A stretch of 36,737 nt of DNA from MWBF01 sp964614645 (GCA_964614645.1 CAZTMA010000041.1:1-36737); one strand, 5' to 3'; shown: positions 6,479 to 15,130, counted from the stretch's first letter. Numbers and translations: made by a program. The notes: a model not told the origin generated them from the letters alone.

Positions 6479-8698
6479 TTATTCGGCTTGTGCTGCCGAC
6501 TTCAACCAGTCCACCAGCGCGCGCGCTTTCTCCGGCGTATCGGCCTCGGCGAAGATGCGCAGCAGCGGCTCCGTGCCTGAGAAGCGCAGCAGCACCCAGT
6601 TATCGTTCGCAAAGTAGAACTTGATGCCGTCATCCTCGCGCGTGCGCAGGATCGGGTAGGGTGCATCCCCGCGTGCGATGAGGTCCTGCACCCGCTGCGG
6701 CACGATGATGCGCATGTCGGGCGTCGCAGGCAGCCCGTCCTCCACGCTGTACAGCCGGCCCGTGATGGCCCAGACGCGCTCCTGGAGCTGTGAGATGGAC
6801 TGGCGGGTCTTGGCGAGCATCTCGATGATGAGCGCGGACGCGAAGATGCCGTCCTTGCCCAGGATGTGCCCCCGGATGGTCAGGCCGCCACTGGATTCGC
6901 CGCCCAGCAGCGCGTTATGGTCCACCATGCCCGCGGCAATCCACTTGAAGCCGACCGGCGTCTCGATGGCCTGCTCCCCGAACGAAGCGGCCAGCCGGTC
7001 CAGCAGGTGGGTCGTCGCGAGGTTGCGCACGACCGCCCCGCTCTGCCGCTTCACCTCGTGCAGGTACCAGTACAGGAGCAGCAGCAGGTCATTGATGTGG
7101 ACGTACTCGCCGCGCTCGTCGATCAGCGCGATGCGGTCGGCATCGCCGTCGGTGGCCAGCCCCAGGTCGTAGTGCTCGTCGCGCACGTAGGCTCGCAGTA
7201 GCCGCAGCGCGTCGAGGTCCGGCGCAGGCGAGCGGCCGCCGAACAGCGGATTGCGCCGCTCGTGGATGAAGGTCACACGGCAGCGCGCCTCGTTGAGGAT
7301 GATGCCCAGGGTCAGGTGCGCGACGCCGTACATCGGGTCGACGATGACCTTCAGGCCGGCCTTGCGGATCGCGGCCATATCGATGAACGACTCTACCCGG
7401 TCCACGTACTGGTTGACGAAGTCCCGCCGCTCCACGATGCCTGCGGGGATCGCAACCTCAAGCGGCACGGTCACCAGGTCTTCTGGATCGAGCGCGTTTG
7501 TCTCCACCTCGATGCGATCCGTCTCCGCGGTCATCAGCAGCGAGCCGTCGCCGTGGAACACCTTCAGGCCGTTCCATTCGGGCGGGTTGTGACTGGCGGT
7601 GAAGGCGAGCCCGTAGGCTGCGTGGACCGCCTCGGTGGCGAACTCGATCAGGGGCGTAGGGCCGTCCTCGCTGAGGAGGATCGTGCGGATGTTGTTGCCC
7701 GCGAACACCTCCGCGGCAGCCGTCGCGGCCCGGTCGGAGAGGAAGCGCCGGTCATAGCCGATCAGCACCCCGCGCTGCTCCAGCCCGCGCCGCGCGACGT
7801 CGTTGGCCAGCGCCTGGCACAGCCGCCGCACGTTGAGCATCGTGAATCCTTCTCCGATGACCGCGCGCCAGCCGCCGGTGCCGAACTTGACGATGTTGCG
7901 CTCCTGCTCGCGGCGAGGCTGGAACGAGCGCTTGAGCAGGATGAACTCGGCCTGTTCGAGGTCGGGCCGGGTGTTGATGCCCTGGATCTCGTCCTGGTCA
8001 TAGATCTGGTAGCTGTCCACCTGCAGGCCCTGGTGGATCAGCCGGTGGACCGAATCGGTCAGCCGGTACTCGCCGTCCTTCAGCGAGGGTGTGAGCGTCT
8101 CCAGCACCGGCCAGATTTGCCGGGCCGAGACGACATACGCGCCGACGTTGAGCTCGCGGATCTCCTTGTGATGCGGCGAGGCGGCGGCCTCCTCGATGAT
8201 GGCGATGATGCTGCCGCCGCGGTCGCGGATGACCCGGCCATACGGGTAAGGCCGGTCCGCGACGGCGGTGAGCAGCGTGAGGTCGGCCCGGCGCAGGCGG
8301 TGGCGGTTGATGAGCCCGCGGATGGACGTCGGGCTGAACAGCGGCGTGTCGCCGTAGAGGATGAGCAGGTCGCCGTCGAACTCCTCCAGCAGTGGCTTGA
8401 CGGCCAGCACGGCCTGGCCTGTGCCCTGGGGAGCGGCCTGGTCGACATAAGTATACGCGGGGCCCAGGTGCTGCCGGATGCTGTCGCCCCGGTAGCCGGT
8501 GACGATGTACGTATCCTCCGGCGGCACGACATGGCCGACGTTCTCCACCACGTAGTCGATGACCTTCTTGCCGCCGAGGGTTTCGAGCAGGAGCGGCTGC
8601 CCGTCGTCCGCGATCGACCGGTCGCCCGCGGCCAGGATGACGGCCTTGAGCGGCCTGTCGGGGCCGGTCCCTTCCGGAGATATACTCGTTGCCGTCAT
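6479..8698 (-). CDS. Fusion of a GlmU-like nucleotidyltransferase and a phosphohexomutase
   Basis: This 739-residue protein starts at ATG 8698, which overlaps the preceding stop codon (ATGA), so translation is probably coupled. Residues about 17-255 form a GlmU-type nucleotidyltransferase: AVILAAGDRSIADDGQP, QGTGQAVLAVKPL (residues 91-103), LYGDTPL, RELNVGAYV. Residues about 268-735 form an alpha-D-phosphohexomutase: FGTGGWRA, catalytic Ser369 in TASHNPPEWNGLKVF, metal site DGDADRIALID, sugar loop GGESSGGLTIRG and phosphate loop RFSGTEPLLRIF. Together the two halves would turn a hexose-6-phosphate into an NDP-sugar. The usual G-x-G-T-R and Pro-Lys of the transferase signature are replaced (AAGDRSIA, QPLLLE), so the first active site may be altered. 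Confidence 0.88.
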   Translation of the reverse strand: MTATSISPEGTGPDRPLKAVILAAGDRSIADDGQPLLLETLGGKKVIDYVVENVGHVVPPEDTYIVTGYRGDSIRQHLGPAYTYVDQAAPQGTGQAVLAVKPLLEEFDGDLLILYGDTPLFSPTSIRGLINRHRLRRADLTLLTAVADRPYPYGRVIRDRGGSIIAIIEEAAASPHHKEIRELNVGAYVVSARQIWPVLETLTPSLKDGEYRLTDSVHRLIHQGLQVDSYQIYDQDEIQGINTRPDLEQAEFILLKRSFQPRREQERNIVKFGTGGWRAVIGEGFTMLNVRRLCQALANDVARRGLEQRGVLIGYDRRFLSDRAATAAAEVFAGNNIRTILLSEDGPTPLIEFATEAVHAAYGLAFTASHNPPEWNGLKVFHGDGSLLMTAETDRIEVETNALDPEDLVTVPLEVAIPAGIVERRDFVNQYVDRVESFIDMAAIRKAGLKVIVDPMYGVAHLTLGIILNEARCRVTFIHERRNPLFGGRSPAPDLDALRLLRAYVRDEHYDLGLATDGDADRIALIDERGEYVHINDLLLLLYWYLHEVKRQSGAVVRNLATTHLLDRLAASFGEQAIETPVGFKWIAAGMVDHNALLGGESSGGLTIRGHILGKDGIFASALIIEMLAKTRQSISQLQERVWAITGRLYSVEDGLPATPDMRIIVPQRVQDLIARGDAPYPILRTREDDGIKFYFANDNWVLLRFSGTEPLLRIFAEADTPEKARALVDWLKSAAQAE

Positions 8699-9663
8699 GC
8701 CCGGCCCCACAGGTTCTCGGGGTAGACGCCCCGGCGCACCAGGTCGCGCACGGCCGCATGGACCGCCGCCTTGTCCTGCGCATAGGTCACGCCGTGCCAG
8801 ACCTCCTCGGTCGGCAGCACGCGCACGCGTGTCTCGCCGTTCGCGACCAGATCCCCGATGACGTCGGACAGGTAGAACTCGACCTTGCTCAGGTCGGCCC
8901 GGTTGCGTTCCAGGAAGCGCTCGAAGCGCGCCTGCAGGGCCGGGAACAGGTCGGGCCGGAACCCCCACATGTTCATCGAGGCGATGGCATCCAGCGGCAG
9001 CTCCACCGTCGTTCCGTCCGCGTTGGTATGCCGTGCGGCGTCGCCGTCGCGCTCGATGTGGGTGCGCTCGCGCACGCCGACCAGGTAGCCGTCCGCATCC
9101 ACCATGCAGATGCCGCGCGCGACGTGGCCGTGCTCGGTGAGCGTATTGCCCAGCCGGTAGCCGACCATGCAGTAGTCGTTGGGTCCGCCAAGACCTTCGA
9201 GGTTTCGGGCGACCCGAAGGTTCGCACAACCTCGAAGGTCTCCCATTAGGTAGCCCGCGATGGCCGCGTACGCACTCCGGCCATAGAAGTCGTCCGCGTT
9301 GATGACGCAGAAGGGACTGTCCACCGCAGTACGCGCGGCCATGGCCGCGTGCGCCGTGCCCCACGGCTTCTTGCGCTCCGCGGGCACGCTCCAGCCCGCA
9401 GGCAGGTCGTCCATCCGCTGGATGACATACGCGGTCTCGACCTGCCCTTCGATGGTCCGGCCGATACGCTCGCGAAAGGCATCCTGGATGGCGGCGGAGA
9501 TGATGAAGACGACCTTGTTGAAGCCCGCGGCCAGCGCGTCATAGACGGAGTAGTCGATGATGATTTCGCCGCTGGGCCCGACGGGGTCCATCTGCTTGAG
9601 CCCGCCGTAACGGCTGCCGATGCCGGCGGCGAGGACGACCAGGGTCAGGGAATGAGCTGCCAC
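8695..9663 (-). CDS. NTP-transferase family nucleotidyltransferase
   Basis: This 322-residue protein begins at GTG 9663, with TGAGGTG at ribosome-site distance and 8 bp after the galE stop. Longer in-frame starts would overlap galE. It opens with the intact signature LTLVVLAAGIGSRYGGLKQM and continues KPWGTAHAAMAAR, INADDFYGRSAY and DYCMVGYRLGNTL, as in sugar-1-phosphate nucleotidyltransferase-like proteins. The segment between AAIAGYL and DYCMVGYRL is partly encoded by a 51-bp palindrome (9191-9241), which looks like an in-frame insertion of 17 codons. The end overlaps the next gene by 4 bases. Which sugar it activates is not evident. Confidence 0.88.
   Translation of the reverse strand: MAAHSLTLVVLAAGIGSRYGGLKQMDPVGPSGEIIIDYSVYDALAAGFNKVVFIISAAIQDAFRERIGRTIEGQVETAYVIQRMDDLPAGWSVPAERKKPWGTAHAAMAARTAVDSPFCVINADDFYGRSAYAAIAGYLMGDLRGCANLRVARNLEGLGGPNDYCMVGYRLGNTLTEHGHVARGICMVDADGYLVGVRERTHIERDGDAARHTNADGTTVELPLDAIASMNMWGFRPDLFPALQARFERFLERNRADLSKVEFYLSDVIGDLVANGETRVRVLPTEEVWHGVTYAQDKAAVHAAVRDLVRRGVYPENLWGRA
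9191..9241. repeat. 51-bp palindromic element inside the nucleotidyltransferase coding sequence
   Basis: AGACCTTCGAGGTT (9191-9204) is exactly complementary to 9228-9241. An inner TTCGGG/CCCGAA stem (9204-9209, 9213-9218) sits inside. The length is exactly 17 codons and the frame is kept. This looks like a mobile REP-like palindrome that entered a gene without breaking it. Confidence 0.75.
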
Positions 9664-9671
9664 ACTGCACC

Positions 9672-10694
9672 TCACAAATAGCCGTTGGGATTCTGCGACT
9701 GCCAGCGCCATGCGTCCGCACACATCTCGTCCAGCCCGCGCACCGCGTGCCAGCCCAGCTCGGCCTGTGCACGCGCCGGGTCCGCGTAGCTGACCGCGAC
9801 ATCGCCCGGGCGCCGCGCAACGATGCGGTAAGGGATGTGCCGCCCCGTGGCCTGTTCGAACGCTGCCACCACTTCGAGCACGCTGTGGCCCCGTCCCGTG
9901 CCCAGGTTATAGGCGACGACGCCGGGGTTGGCGGCCAGCCGGTCCAGCGCGGCCAGGTGGCCCAGTGCGAGGTCCACGACGTGAATGTAATCGCGCACGC
10001 CCGTGCCGTCGGGGGTGGGGTAGTCGTTGCCGAACACCCGCAGCTCCGGCAGGCGGCCCACCGCCACCTGCGCGACGAAGGGCATCAGGTTGTTGGGGAT
10101 GCCGTTCGGGTCCTCCCCGATGCGGCCGCTGGCGTGTGCACCGACCGGGTTGAAATAGCGCAGCAGGATGGCGTTCCACGACGGATCCGCCCGGCCCAGG
10201 TCGCGCAGGATGTCCTCGATCATCAGCTTGGACCGGCCGTAGGGATTCGTGGCGGAGAGGGGAAAATCCTCGGTGACGGGGACGCGCTCCGGCTCGCCGT
10301 ACACGGTTGCAGAGGAGCTGAACACGAGGTTCCGGACGCCGCGGCTGGCCATGACCTCGCAGAGGATGAGCGTGCCGGTCACGTTGTTTTGATAGTAGCG
10401 CAGCGGGATGGTGACGGATTCGCCCACCGCCTTCAGTCCGGCGAAGTGGATGACCGCATCGACCGGCGCTCGGCCGAAGACCGCATCCAGCGCAGCCCGG
10501 TCGAGCAGGTCCACGCGGTGGAAGGTGAGCCGCCGCGCACTCTCCGGTCCCGCCAGCTGGCCCACCCGCCGCAGCGCCTCCTCCTTGCTGTTGGACAGGT
10601 TGTCCACGACGACGACCTCGTGCCCCGCGTTCAACAGCTCGACGCAGGTGTGGCTGCCGATGTACCCCGCTCCGCCCGTGACCAGTATGCGCAT
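9672..10694 (-). CDS. galE: UDP-glucose 4-epimerase GalE
   Basis: This 340-residue protein, of normal family length, interconverts UDP-glucose and UDP-galactose with bound NAD. Visible features are the N-terminal Rossmann motif GGAGYIGSH (residues 7-15), DNLSNSKEEAL, the catalytic FSSSATVYG and Y152-x3-K156 (NPYGRSK), and the galE-type DGTGVRDYIHVVDLALGH. The start ATG 10694 has GGGAG upstream. It is the first gene of an operon leading into two nucleotidyltransferase proteins and the mutase, so the unit probably supplies NDP-sugars for surface glycans. Related 4-epimerases acting on UDP-GlcNAc cannot be excluded. Confidence 0.93.
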   Translation of the reverse strand: MRILVTGGAGYIGSHTCVELLNAGHEVVVVDNLSNSKEEALRRVGQLAGPESARRLTFHRVDLLDRAALDAVFGRAPVDAVIHFAGLKAVGESVTIPLRYYQNNVTGTLILCEVMASRGVRNLVFSSSATVYGEPERVPVTEDFPLSATNPYGRSKLMIEDILRDLGRADPSWNAILLRYFNPVGAHASGRIGEDPNGIPNNLMPFVAQVAVGRLPELRVFGNDYPTPDGTGVRDYIHVVDLALGHLAALDRLAANPGVVAYNLGTGRGHSVLEVVAAFEQATGRHIPYRIVARRPGDVAVSYADPARAQAELGWHAVRGLDEMCADAWRWQSQNPNGYL

Positions 10695-10803
10695 GGCGTT
10701 TCTCCCGAGTGTCTTGTGCCCTCCTGATGGAGGGGATGAGTAAGCGTATGTGCCTGTACGGCACCGTTAGTTTATCATAAGAGCGCGTGCTGAGTATGCG
10801 GGA

Positions 10804-10925
10804 GCGCGGCCATCGCGAATAATCGAATCAGCCCGCGAATAAGCGAATCGGTCCGCCGCGGTGCGCGCTATTCGCGTATTCGTGGCGCGCCCGCAGGCGC
10901 ATTTGTTTATTCGCGATGGCCGCGC
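10804..10925. repeat. ATTCGCG palindromic element, copy 1 (gene-free stretch 10695-11021)
   Basis: GCGCGGCCATCGCGAATAA at 10804-10822 is the exact inverse of 10907-10925. The interior is full of short GAATA/TATTCG inverted motifs. A related element with 16-bp perfect ends lies at 35177-35282. The rest of this 327-bp stretch holds the galE leader (small hairpin CCCTCC/GGAGGG near 10713) and a second repeat family at 10948. I see no gene. Confidence 0.85.
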
Positions 10926-10947
10926 CCGCAGCGTGAACGTGCCCTAT

Positions 10948-10970
10948 CCGGCTGAAGCCTCGACTCCAAT
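10948..10970. repeat. 23-bp repeat shared with 26073-26095
   Basis: CCGGCTGAAGCCTCGACTCC plus AAT occurs identically here and at 26073-26095, in two gene-free stretches. In the second copy it is the right arm of an imperfect hairpin. Here only the short partner TTGGAG at about 10988 is seen, so this copy is probably partial. Confidence 0.7.
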
Positions 10971-11021
10971 CTTCGTGCGCGCTTCACTTGGAGCCCAAAA
11001 GAGACGGACAGCACTGCGCCC

Positions 11022-12038
11022 CTACACGCCCGGCCGCAGCTCCAGCTCCCAGAACTCGTGGCGGCGCTCCACGTGCATGCCGGCCTTCTCGTACAGCCGC
11101 GTGGCGCCGGTCAGGCTGCCGGCGTCCACGCCCAGCCCGATCTTCCACAGGCCGCGGTCGTAGAGCGCCTGGAAGCAGCGGATGAGCAGCGCGTGCGCGA
11201 TACCCTGCCGGCGCCACGGCCGCAGGACCGCCAGGTTGTGGACCCAGCCCTGCTCGGGACCCTCCGCGGGCCGCGGCGTCCCGCAGCAGACGCCCACGAT
11301 GGGGTTCTCGCCCGCGGCATTTGACACGGCCAGGAGGAAGAGGTCGGAATCGAAGTTGGGCGAAGTGTCCATGTACGTGCGCCACTGGGCCAGCGCTTCG
11401 GCTATGGGGATGCGCACATACCCCCAGTGATCCTCGAACGCCTCCTCGCTGGTCATCGCGAAGTGCTCGTCGTCCTGCCCGCGCACGAACGCACGGATGC
11501 GCACGCCTTCCGGCAGGGGTGGGTCCGCGGGCCGTTCGGTCAGCTCGATCGCCATGCGCAGGTTGTAGCGCACGCGCTGCCAGCCCCGGCTCTCCAGCAG
11601 CTCCTGCGCTGCCGTGTTGCTGGAGAGGATGAACTCGCGCACGATCACGCGCGCACCCTCGGGAGCCTGTTCGACCGCGGCCCGTGCCCGCGCCTCGCCC
11701 CAGCCCAGCAGTGCCGCGCCCAGCCCGCGGCCGCGGTGCTCAGGATGCACGTTCGCGTCGAGGAAGGTCTGCACGTGGGGTGGATCGTCCCAGAAGATGG
11801 CGAAGGCAGCGGGCGCGGGCTCGTCCGGCGCCGCGGCATCGTGCAGCACAAGGATCGTGTCAGTGCTGAGCGTAAGCTGCGGCTGCTGCCAGTCCGATAG
11901 CACCTCGGGAGATTGCGTCGTCGCCTTGCCGGTGTCTGCGATAGCAGCCGCGTTCAGCAGGCCGGCCACGCGGTCCGCGTCGTCCGGCGTGACGGGCCGG
12001 GCGTGGTAGCCGGGTGGGAGAATAATGGCCGGGTGCAT
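11022..12038 (-). CDS. Double GNAT-domain acetyltransferase
   Basis: This 338-residue protein starts at ATG 12038, with AGGAGG five bases upstream. It contains two GNAT folds in tandem. The first (about 1-165) has the acetyl-CoA loop HPEHRGRGLGAALL. The second (about 175-335) has NLAVLRPWRRQGIAHALLIR and ends VDAGSLTGATRLYEKAGMHV. The architecture resembles MshD-type and other tandem-GNAT enzymes. The second loop (R-R-Q-G-I-A) is the better conserved site. It is downstream of the dehydratase gene on the same strand, separated only by the palindromic element at 12054. The substrate is unknown. Confidence 0.88.
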   Translation of the reverse strand: MHPAIILPPGYHARPVTPDDADRVAGLLNAAAIADTGKATTQSPEVLSDWQQPQLTLSTDTILVLHDAAAPDEPAPAAFAIFWDDPPHVQTFLDANVHPEHRGRGLGAALLGWGEARARAAVEQAPEGARVIVREFILSSNTAAQELLESRGWQRVRYNLRMAIELTERPADPPLPEGVRIRAFVRGQDDEHFAMTSEEAFEDHWGYVRIPIAEALAQWRTYMDTSPNFDSDLFLLAVSNAAGENPIVGVCCGTPRPAEGPEQGWVHNLAVLRPWRRQGIAHALLIRCFQALYDRGLWKIGLGVDAGSLTGATRLYEKAGMHVERRHEFWELELRPGV

Positions 12039-12053
12039 GGTTCCTCCTGGCGA

Positions 12054-12196
12054 CCTCACCCCCCCGGCCCCCTCTCCTGAGCCTGCAAACCCGCGGGTTT
12101 GCAGGCTCAGGAGAGGGGGAGATTTACCAATCCGGATCTCCCCCTCTCCTGAAGCACAGCAGTTCGTGCTTCAGGAGAGGGGGCCGGGGGGTGAGG
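12054..12196. repeat. Palindromic intergenic element, CCTCACCCCCC family, copy 2
   Basis: The ends (12054-12080 and 12171-12196) are complementary except for one extra C. Two internal hairpins share CCCCCTCTCCTG arms but have different perfectly paired tips: AGCCTGCAAACC/GGTTTGCAGGCT, and AAGCAC/GTGCTT around a loop. The right end touches the dehydratase stop codon and the left end lies just upstream of the GNAT ribosome site, so the element is inside a likely polycistronic message. Confidence 0.9.
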
Positions 12197-13867
12197 TCAC
12201 CCGTTCTTGATCAGCGCGCCATAGTGCGCGGACTCGGCCAGCCGCGCATAGTGCGCCAGGTACCCGCGCGTGACGCGCAGCGGGGGCCGCTGCCACGCGG
12301 CCAGGCGGGCCGCGATTTCCTCGTCGCTGACGTGCAGGTGGAGCCGCCGCGCGGGGATGTCGACCGTGATTTCGTCGCCATCCTGCACCGCGGCCAGCGG
12401 CCCGCCCTCCGCGGCCTCCGGCGAGATGTGGCCGACGAAGCAGCCGTTGTTCGTGCCGGAGAACCGTCCGTCGGTCACGACCGCGGTGCTCAGCGCCAGC
12501 CCCCGGCCGTAGAGCATCTTCATCGCCATGTACATCTCGCGCATCCCCGGCCCGCCCTTCGGCCCCTCGTAGCGGATGACCACCACGTCGCCCGGCTGGA
12601 TCGCGCCGTCGAGGATGGCCTGGTTCGCGTCTTCCTCGCAGTCGAAGCAGCGCGCGCGGCCCGTGAAGACCTGCATGTGGTCTGCGATGGCCGCGGGCTT
12701 GGTCACCGCGCTCATGGGCGCGAGGTTGCCCTGCAGCACGGCCAGCCCGCCGCCCGCGCGCCATGGGTCGCTCAGCGGGCGGACGATGCGCCGGTCGCCC
12801 GCGGGCGCGCACACGGCGTTCTCCGCGACGGTCGTGCCTGCAACGGTCAGCGCGCCGCCGTGCAGCAGGGGCAGGATCTCCGCCATGACGGCCTGCACGC
12901 CGCCCGCCCGGTGGAAGTCGGGCACATTGGGCGCGGCTGCGGGGTTCATCTTGGCGACGTGCGGCGTCGTGCGGCACAGCTCCTCGAAGCGCGCCATATC
13001 GATGTCCGGGCAGTCAGCCTCGTACGCGACGGCGGGCATGTGCAGCGCCAGGTTGGTGGAGCCGCCGATGGCCGCACCGAGCCGGATGCCGTTCTCCAGC
13101 CCCTGCCGGTTGATGATGCGCCGGGCGGTGACGCCTTCCTCCACGAGCCGGACGATCTGCCGGCCCGCGGCCTGCGCGCTGCGCATGCGGTCCGCGTGCG
13201 TGGCCGGGATGGTCGCGCTGCCGGGCAGGCACATGCCGATGGCCTCGGCCACGCAGCACATCGTGTTGGCCGTGCCCAGGAACGAGCAGGAGCCGCAGGT
13301 CGGGGTGGCGTGGTTCTCCAGCTCGATGAACTCCGCCTCGGAGATGCGGCCCTCGCGCAACATGCCCAGCGCCTCGGTCAGCGAGGTCCCGTCGGACTCG
13401 CGGCCGTCGAACTCGCAGCCGCCCTCCATCGGCCCGCCGACGACGATCAGCGCGGGCACGTCCAGCCGGGCCGCGGCCATCAGCATCCCCGGCACGATCT
13501 TGTCGCACGAGCCGAGCATGATGATGCCGTCGAGCCGGTGCGCCTCGACCATCAGCTCGATGCTGTTGGCGATCAGGTCGCGCGTGGGCAGGATGTAACG
13601 CATCCCCTCGTGCCCCTGCGCGATGCCGTCGCACGCGGCCATCACGCCGAACTCGACGGGCGTGCCGCCGCCCTGGAAGATGCCCTGCTTGACGTAATCG
13701 GAGACGAGGTTGAGGTTGTAGTGGCCGGGCACGACGCGGTTCCACGAGTTGGCGATGCCGATCATGGGCCGGGCCAGGTCATAGTCGCTGTAGGCCATGG
13801 CCTTGTAGTAGGCGCGCTGGGTGGACCATTCCGGCCGGCCCAGGATTTGTTGGCTGCGCAGTGGCAT
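12197..13867 (-). CDS. ilvD: IlvD/Edd family dehydratase, most like dihydroxy-acid dehydratase
   Basis: This 556-residue Fe-S dehydratase would convert 2,3-dihydroxy acids to 2-keto acids (branched-chain amino acid synthesis) or act on sugar acids. The start ATG 13867 has AAAGGAG seven bases upstream. Motifs: IANSWNRVVPGHYNLNL (a Gly where [2Fe-2S] members have a cluster Cys, as in E. coli IlvD), GGGTPVEFGVMAACDGIAQGH, GSCDKIVPGM (Cys121), TPTCGSCSFLGTANTM (Cys191/194), GAAIGGSTNLALH and the C-terminal TDGRFSGTNNG with GHISPEAAEGGP. No other ilv genes are near and the partner gene is a GNAT, so a sugar-acid substrate remains possible. Confidence 0.82.
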   Translation of the reverse strand: MPLRSQQILGRPEWSTQRAYYKAMAYSDYDLARPMIGIANSWNRVVPGHYNLNLVSDYVKQGIFQGGGTPVEFGVMAACDGIAQGHEGMRYILPTRDLIANSIELMVEAHRLDGIIMLGSCDKIVPGMLMAAARLDVPALIVVGGPMEGGCEFDGRESDGTSLTEALGMLREGRISEAEFIELENHATPTCGSCSFLGTANTMCCVAEAIGMCLPGSATIPATHADRMRSAQAAGRQIVRLVEEGVTARRIINRQGLENGIRLGAAIGGSTNLALHMPAVAYEADCPDIDMARFEELCRTTPHVAKMNPAAAPNVPDFHRAGGVQAVMAEILPLLHGGALTVAGTTVAENAVCAPAGDRRIVRPLSDPWRAGGGLAVLQGNLAPMSAVTKPAAIADHMQVFTGRARCFDCEEDANQAILDGAIQPGDVVVIRYEGPKGGPGMREMYMAMKMLYGRGLALSTAVVTDGRFSGTNNGCFVGHISPEAAEGGPLAAVQDGDEITVDIPARRLHLHVSDEEIAARLAAWQRPPLRVTRGYLAHYARLAESAHYGALIKNG

Positions 13868-14348
13868 TGGGGTGCTCCTTTGCATGTGATGTGGCAGCCA
13901 CAGTATATGCCCGACTCACCCGAACACCAACTTGCCGGACGCGTTCAAATCTGACGCAGGCTCAACAAAATCCTTATTAGCTTTGGTGCAGGTCGTTACA
14001 CCGTTCACTGAGCACCGCTTCTTGTTAAGACTCGGATCCAAAGTTCGTTGGTGGGTTTTGAATGTGGCATTGGGCCACTATATGTACTACAAGGGCAGCC
14101 AGCAGAACCCCATATGTGGTGGACTGCGGCGGACTCCAAGGCCACGAACACAATTTGGAACCTGGTCCAGACTTACGAATCCTTGCAACGCTTTTGCGAC
14201 GATTCTGCAACGCGGGGATGCTAGGATAATGCCCGAGAGTCGAGTTAACAAGCGCAACATCATCATAGTCGTGTGTTAGGTAGCAGCAGGTAGGCTGATC
14301 AACTTGACTTAGAATGCAAATGGCAGTAGATCGATTTCAGGAGGCGGG
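13868..14348. other. Gene-free stretch at the edge of the lower-GC island
   Basis: This covers 481 bp between the divergent dehydratase and Crp-type regulator genes. Base composition drops here compared with the left side. I see no convincing gene: the open frames lack ribosome sites and resemble nothing. No clear att-type direct repeat with the other island end (around 24720-24980) was found by eye. AGGAGG for the next gene lies at 14339-14344. Confidence 0.6.
14304..14332 (+). promoter_or_regulatory. Weak candidate promoter of the Crp-type regulator gene
   Basis: TTGACT (14304-14309), 17 bp, TAGATC (14327-14332). The -10 box is poor, and the implied start site would fall on the ribosome site, so this is only tentative. 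Confidence 0.25.
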
Positions 14349-15029
14349 ATGTCTGCATTGGATGTGCTACACCGGGTTTCCCTTTTTGCCGACCTTCCCG
14401 ACGACGAATTAGCTCGATTAGTCGCGTGCCTGGCCAAACGCACCTTCGCTCGGGACATGATCTTGTTCCACAAGGGCAGCCCCAGCCAGGCGCTCTACCT
14501 GATCGAGTCGGGCAAGGTGCGCATTTTTTCGCTGAGCGAGGCGGGCCAAGAGATCACCCTTGACGTCTATGGCCCCGGTGACTGCTTTGGCGAGACTGCC
14601 CTGCTCGACGGCCAGCTGCGCTGCTCCGGCGCCATGACTCTAGAGCCGACGGTTACTTACACTCTGCCGCGAGACGACTTCCTCCGCTGTCTCGAGGCCC
14701 ATCCCGGGGTCGCGCGTCGTGCCCTTGCCTTGCTGGCCGATCGTCTGAATCATCTCACCGTCTTCGCCGAAAATCTGGCGTTTCTCGATGTACCCGGCCG
14801 GATCGCTGCCATCCTCCTGGAGTTGGCCGAGCGCTACGGCGTGGCCGCAGGTGGAATCGAGATCAATCTACATTTGAACCAATCCGAACTGGCCAGCTGG
14901 GTATGCGCCAGCCGCGAGATGGTGAACAAATGCCTGGGCGACCTGCGCGATCAGGGCCTGATCCGAATCGAAGGGAAAGCCATAACTATTCTGGATCCTG
15001 CCGGGCTCAAGCACAGGGTACAGCGGTGA
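14349..15029 (+). CDS. Crp/Fnr-family transcription regulator
   Basis: This 226-residue protein has an N-terminal cyclic-nucleotide-binding fold (about 1-125: DMILFHKGSPSQALYLIESGKVRIF, GPGDCFGETALLDGQLRCSG), a dimer helix and a C-terminal winged helix (about 150-220: NQSELASWVCASREMVNKCLGDLRDQGLI). In the recognition helix the Arg-Glu pair that reads TGTGA in E. coli CRP is kept (SREMVNK), with Lys at the third contact position. The ligand loop keeps Glu and Arg (GETALL...LRC) but has Cys where Ser or Thr is usual. No Cys cluster for an Fe-S centre of the FNR type is seen. The gene lies directly upstream of the peptide-modification cluster, and a perfect TGTGA-N6-TCACA site lies 102 bp after its stop. 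The start ATG has AGGAGG upstream. Confidence 0.92.
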   Translation: MSALDVLHRVSLFADLPDDELARLVACLAKRTFARDMILFHKGSPSQALYLIESGKVRIFSLSEAGQEITLDVYGPGDCFGETALLDGQLRCSGAMTLEPTVTYTLPRDDFLRCLEAHPGVARRALALLADRLNHLTVFAENLAFLDVPGRIAAILLELAERYGVAAGGIEINLHLNQSELASWVCASREMVNKCLGDLRDQGLIRIEGKAITILDPAGLKHRVQR

Positions 15030-15130
15030 TGCAGATAGTCCTCCTTCCGGCGCGCCTAGCCCCACCTTCTCTATCCTGTTCTCTCGGGCATCAATCTTTT
15101 CTTGAAGAGTGAACTATCTCACAGAAAAAT

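Noticed and set aside
12191..13954. Plus-strand frame opposite the dehydratase gene
   Set aside because: It mirrors the conserved IlvD/Edd gene; Arg/His/Ala-rich, with no start signal.
13932..14279. 115-aa frame in the gap before the Crp-type regulator
   Set aside because: No ribosome site, no recognisable sequence, and it begins inside the likely leader of the opposite gene.
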